Positions 61,595 to 64,000 of a DNA stretch of 64,000 nucleotides are shown one piece after another. Source of the stretch: Sphingosinicella sp. BN140058 (GTDB lineage Bacteria > Pseudomonadota > Alphaproteobacteria > Sphingomonadales > Sphingomonadaceae); assembly GCF_004135585.1 (NCBI RefSeq), contig NZ_CP035501.1, positions 4,411,501 through 4,475,500 on the forward strand. Reading direction: 5' to 3'. Under the pieces are notes generated by a model, which saw only the letters and a list, made by a program, of their open reading frames with translations, had not been told where the DNA came from and did not search any database. The position numbers and the translations under genes are program-made. How positions within the stretch are numbered: position 1 is the first letter of the stretch; each line of letters starts with the position of its first letter.

Positions 61595-62039
61595 CGTTCG
61601 ACTCCCGTCTTCCGCAGATCGGGATGTAGCAAGATCGTATTGCAGCTCGATGACGATCGATGGCGGTCGGGGGAACACGTCGGCGTTGGATCGAGGCCCA
61701 AACAACAAGTGCCCGGGCATCGCTGCCCGGGCACCTGCGTGACGATTGCTCGTCAACCCCCTTGGAAGATGACGGCCCGCGCGCAATCCCACCTCGCATA
61801 GGATTACGGGGCCGAAGCCTCCCCGAACCGAGGCCTTCGCCAATCGTCCGGTGGATTTCTGCTAGTCGACGATGCCCCGTATTGTCACGGGGTGATCAAA
61901 GGCTTGTGGTAAAATGCTGACGGCCTGTGTCGAGAAAGACACAGCGCTCTCCCAGCCCCGACGAGTCGCAGAGCGGTTGCCTTGCCACAGCGCCGCCCGT
62001 AGAGACTGGCCGCTCTCTCCAACGGATCTTTGCAACCCG
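61595..62039. other. Intergenic region upstream of proS with three hairpins
   Basis: In 445 bp there is no convincing protein gene. Three perfect inverted repeats are present: 61709-61734 (11-bp arms), 61875-61892 (6-bp arms CCCCGT/ACGGGG) and 61925-61944 (7-bp arms CTGTGTC/GACACAG). The last would fall in the proS leader. The first is followed by a T-rich stretch on the minus strand, so a small minus-strand RNA from roughly 61900 to 61700 is possible. Confidence 0.45.
61709..61734 (-). terminator. Rho-independent terminator-like hairpin
   Basis: An 11-bp perfect stem (GTGCCCGGGCA at 61709-61719, complement at 61724-61734) with a 4-base loop. On the minus strand TTGTTGTTT follows directly, which fits an intrinsic terminator for minus-strand transcription; on the plus strand there is no T run. 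Confidence 0.55.
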
Positions 62040-63344
62040 ATGCGTCTTTCCCGCTATCTGCTTCCCGTCACCAAGGAAACGCCCTCCGATGCCCAGATCG
62101 TCAGCCACAAGCTGATGCTCCGGGCGGGGCTCGTCCGCCAGACCGCGGCCGGCATCTACGCCTGGCTGCCGCTCGGGCTGAGGGTCCTGCGCAACATCGA
62201 GCAGATCGTGCGCGAGGAGCAGGATCGGGCGGGTGCAGTCGAATTGCTGATGCCGACCGTGCAATCGGCCGATCTGTGGCGCCAGTCGGGACGGTATGAC
62301 GCTTATGGTCCGGAGATGCTGCGCTTCGTCGACCGCCACGAGCGCGAGATGCTCTATGGACCGACCAACGAGGAGATGATCACCCAGCTCTTCTCCGAAG
62401 CGGCGCGCTCCTATCGCGATCTGCCGCGCACCCTCTATCACATCCAGTGGAAGTTCCGTGACGAGCGCCGCCCGCGCTTCGGCGTGATGCGCGGGCGCGA
62501 GTTCCTGATGAAGGACGCCTACAGCTTCGACATGGATGAAGACGGCCTCAAGGCCAGCTACGAAGCGATGTTCGTCGCCTATCTGCGCACCTTCGCCCGG
62601 CTCGGTCTGCAGGCGGTGCCGGTGCGCGCACCGACCGGGCCGATTGGCGGCAATCTCAGCCACGAATTCCACATCCTCGCCGATACCGGCGAGAGCGCCG
62701 TCTTCTACGATGCCGCGATCGAGGAGGTGACCCGCGAGGAACTGCTCTCCGCCGACGCATCGACCATCGCCCGCCTGACCGGCCTCTACGCGATGGAGGA
62801 AGAGGAACATGCCAAGGTCACGGATTGCCCGGTTCCTGCGGACCGCCTGCGCACCCGTCGCGGCATCGAGGTCGGCCATATCTTTGCGTTCGGCACCAAA
62901 TACAGCGCCAGCATGGGGCTGTCGGTTCAGGGCAAGGACGGCAACCAGGTCCAGCCCCACATGGGCAGCTACGGCATCGGCGTATCGCGCCTGATCGGCG
63001 CCATCATCGAGGCGAGCCATGACGATAACGGCATCATCTGGCCGGAAAGCGTGGCGCCGTTCCGGGTGGGCCTGATCAACATGCGGGCGGACGATGCCGC
63101 CTGCACCGATGCCTGCGACACGCTCTATCGCGAGCTGCAGGCAGCCGACGTCGAGACGCTCTACGACGACCGCGACGAACGCGGCGGCGCGAAGTTCGCG
63201 ACGATGGACGTGATCGGCCTGCCCTGGCAGCTGATTGTCGGCCCCAAGGGACTGGCCAAGGGCGTCGTCGAGCTCAAGAACCGCGCCAGCGGCGAACGCG
63301 AGGAACTCTCGATCGAAAGCGCATTGGCGAGACTGACCCTGTGA
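62040..63344 (+). CDS. proS: Prolyl-tRNA synthetase, alphaproteobacterial short form
   Basis: Charges tRNA-Pro. The 434-residue protein is the alphaproteobacterial class II type without the editing insertion: [45 protein letters not shown] at the start, [37 protein letters not shown] (class II motif 2) and [16 protein letters not shown] (motif 3), and a typical anticodon-binding end. Overlaps lolC by 4 bp. Confidence 0.97.
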   Translation: MRLSRYLLPVTKETPSDAQIVSHKLMLRAGLVRQTAAGIYAWLPLGLRVLRNIEQIVREEQDRAGAVELLMPTVQSADLWRQSGRYDAYGPEMLRFVDRHEREMLYGPTNEEMITQLFSEAARSYRDLPRTLYHIQWKFRDERRPRFGVMRGREFLMKDAYSFDMDEDGLKASYEAMFVAYLRTFARLGLQAVPVRAPTGPIGGNLSHEFHILADTGESAVFYDAAIEEVTREELLSADASTIARLTGLYAMEEEEHAKVTDCPVPADRLRTRRGIEVGHIFAFGTKYSASMGLSVQGKDGNQVQPHMGSYGIGVSRLIGAIIEASHDDNGIIWPESVAPFRVGLINMRADDAACTDACDTLYRELQAADVETLYDDRDERGGAKFATMDVIGLPWQLIVGPKGLAKGVVELKNRASGEREELSIESALARLTL

Positions 63345-64000
63345 TCCTCAACCGCTACGAGCGGATGATCGCCCGGCGCTACCTGCTGCCGGGCAAGGGG
63401 GAGGGGTTCATCTTCCTGGTGGCCGCGATCAGTCTGGTGGCGGTGATGCTCGGGGTTGCCGCTCTGATCATCGTGATGAGCGTGATGAACGGCTTCCGCG
63501 CCGAACTGTTCGACAAGATCGTCGGGCTCAACGGCCATGCGGTGATCCAGGGCTACGGCAACAGGCTCGACAACTGGCAGGATATCGTCCGCGAGACTCG
63601 CGCCACGCAAGGTGTGACGTCGGCGGTGCCGCTGATCGAACAGCCGCTGATGGCGAGCTATTCGGGCCGCGTCGAAGGCGTGCTCGTGCGCGGCATGCAG
63701 CGCCAGGACATTCTCGCCAACCCGACCTTGAAGGGCAAGGTCTCGGCGGGGTCGCTCGAGTCGCTGCAGCCGGGGTCGAACAATGTCGCGATCGGCGCCC
63801 GGCTTGCCGAGGCGCTCGGCGCGACGGTGGGCGGCCAGATCTCGCTGATCAGCCCGGAAGGGCGGTCGACTCCCTTCGGAACGGTGCCGCGAATCGTCTC
63901 GTACAACGTCTCGGCGATCTTCGAGGTCGGCGTCTACGACTACGACAAGGCGTTCGTGGTGATGCCGATCCAGGATGCGCAGACATTGCTGATGCTCGGC
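63341..64000 (+). CDS. lolC: Lipoprotein-releasing ABC transporter permease LolC/E, N-terminal part
   Basis: The first 220 residues of the permease that extracts outer-membrane lipoproteins from the inner membrane for LolA. It begins [55 protein letters not shown], the signature first membrane segment, then the start of the large periplasmic domain ([13 protein letters not shown]). GTG start overlapping proS by 4 bp. Truncated by the window edge; lolD probably follows. Confidence 0.93.
   Translation, partial: MILNRYERMIARRYLLPGKGEGFIFLVAAISLVAVMLGVAALIIVMSVMNGFRAELFDKIVGLNGHAVIQGYGNRLDNWQDIVRETRATQGVTSAVPLIEQPLMASYSGRVEGVLVRGMQRQDILANPTLKGKVSAGSLESLQPGSNNVAIGARLAEALGATVGGQISLISPEGRSTPFGTVPRIVSYNVSAIFEVGVYDYDKAFVVMPIQDAQTLLMLG

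Noticed and set aside
1..64000. CRISPR arrays, insertion sequences, phage genes, tRNA or rRNA genes
   Set aside because: No regularly spaced direct repeats, transposase, integrase, or tRNA T-arm patterns were found outside coding sequence on reading both strands; this is by eye and not a program result.

Overview
The window comes from a GC-rich alphaproteobacterium, most likely a member of the Sphingomonadales (Sphingomonas or Sphingosinicella type). The signs are three large TonB-dependent receptors, a TPR-sulfotransferase beside a receptor, a short 434-residue ProRS followed directly by lolC, and the MoxR/DUF58/DUF4350/DUF4129/SpoIIM/RDD block. The gene types look chromosomal. No insertion sequence, phage, CRISPR array, rRNA or tRNA gene was seen.

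Layout. 1-12.4 kb holds a type II secretion (T2SS) locus. On the minus strand a secreted-type lipoprotein, a TonB-dependent receptor, gspD, gspE, gspG, gspL and gspM follow one another. A plus-strand M23 peptidase separates gspM from gspF, which is cut by the window edge. 12.6-17 kb holds a TPR-sulfotransferase and a second receptor. 17-31 kb is mostly housekeeping: an LplT-like MFS carrier, pgsA, moaD-moaE, accB-accC, aroQ, thiS-thiG, an AAA+/glycine-rich protein pair, DUF3297-DUF885 and a secreted GFO/IDH/MocA oxidoreductase. 31-34 kb carries small secreted and membrane proteins and a potassium channel. 34.5-38.8 kb is a receptor plus Tat-exported phospholipase C operon. 38.9-45.6 kb has a frameshifted acetyltransferase, selO, and a GH28/esterase pair. 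45.7-54.9 kb is the amj flippase, the convergent MoxR-type envelope cluster and an M48 lipoprotein protease. 55-61 kb holds pgl, an arginine-succinyl catabolism operon and rppH. 61-64 kb holds proS and the start of lolC.

The most notable pattern is regulatory. Upstream of gspF, the M23 peptidase, gspD, the lipoprotein and the receptor-phospholipase operon I find direct heptamer repeats spaced exactly 11 bp, resembling PhoB boxes (YTGTCAY plus 4 bp). If these are real, secretion machine, candidate cargo, two outer-membrane receptors, a wall hydrolase and a phospholipase C form one phosphate-starvation programme for scavenging extracellular organic phosphorus. This is comparable in outline to the ElpS/T2SS response of Caulobacter. 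The Pho assignment is inferred by eye from sequence.

Other points of interest are a MoaD without its C-terminal Gly-Gly, a double-AAA+ ATPase paired with a Cys/Gly-tailed membrane protein, three membrane microproteins missed by length cut-offs, and a GH28 lacking its usual catalytic-region histidine.
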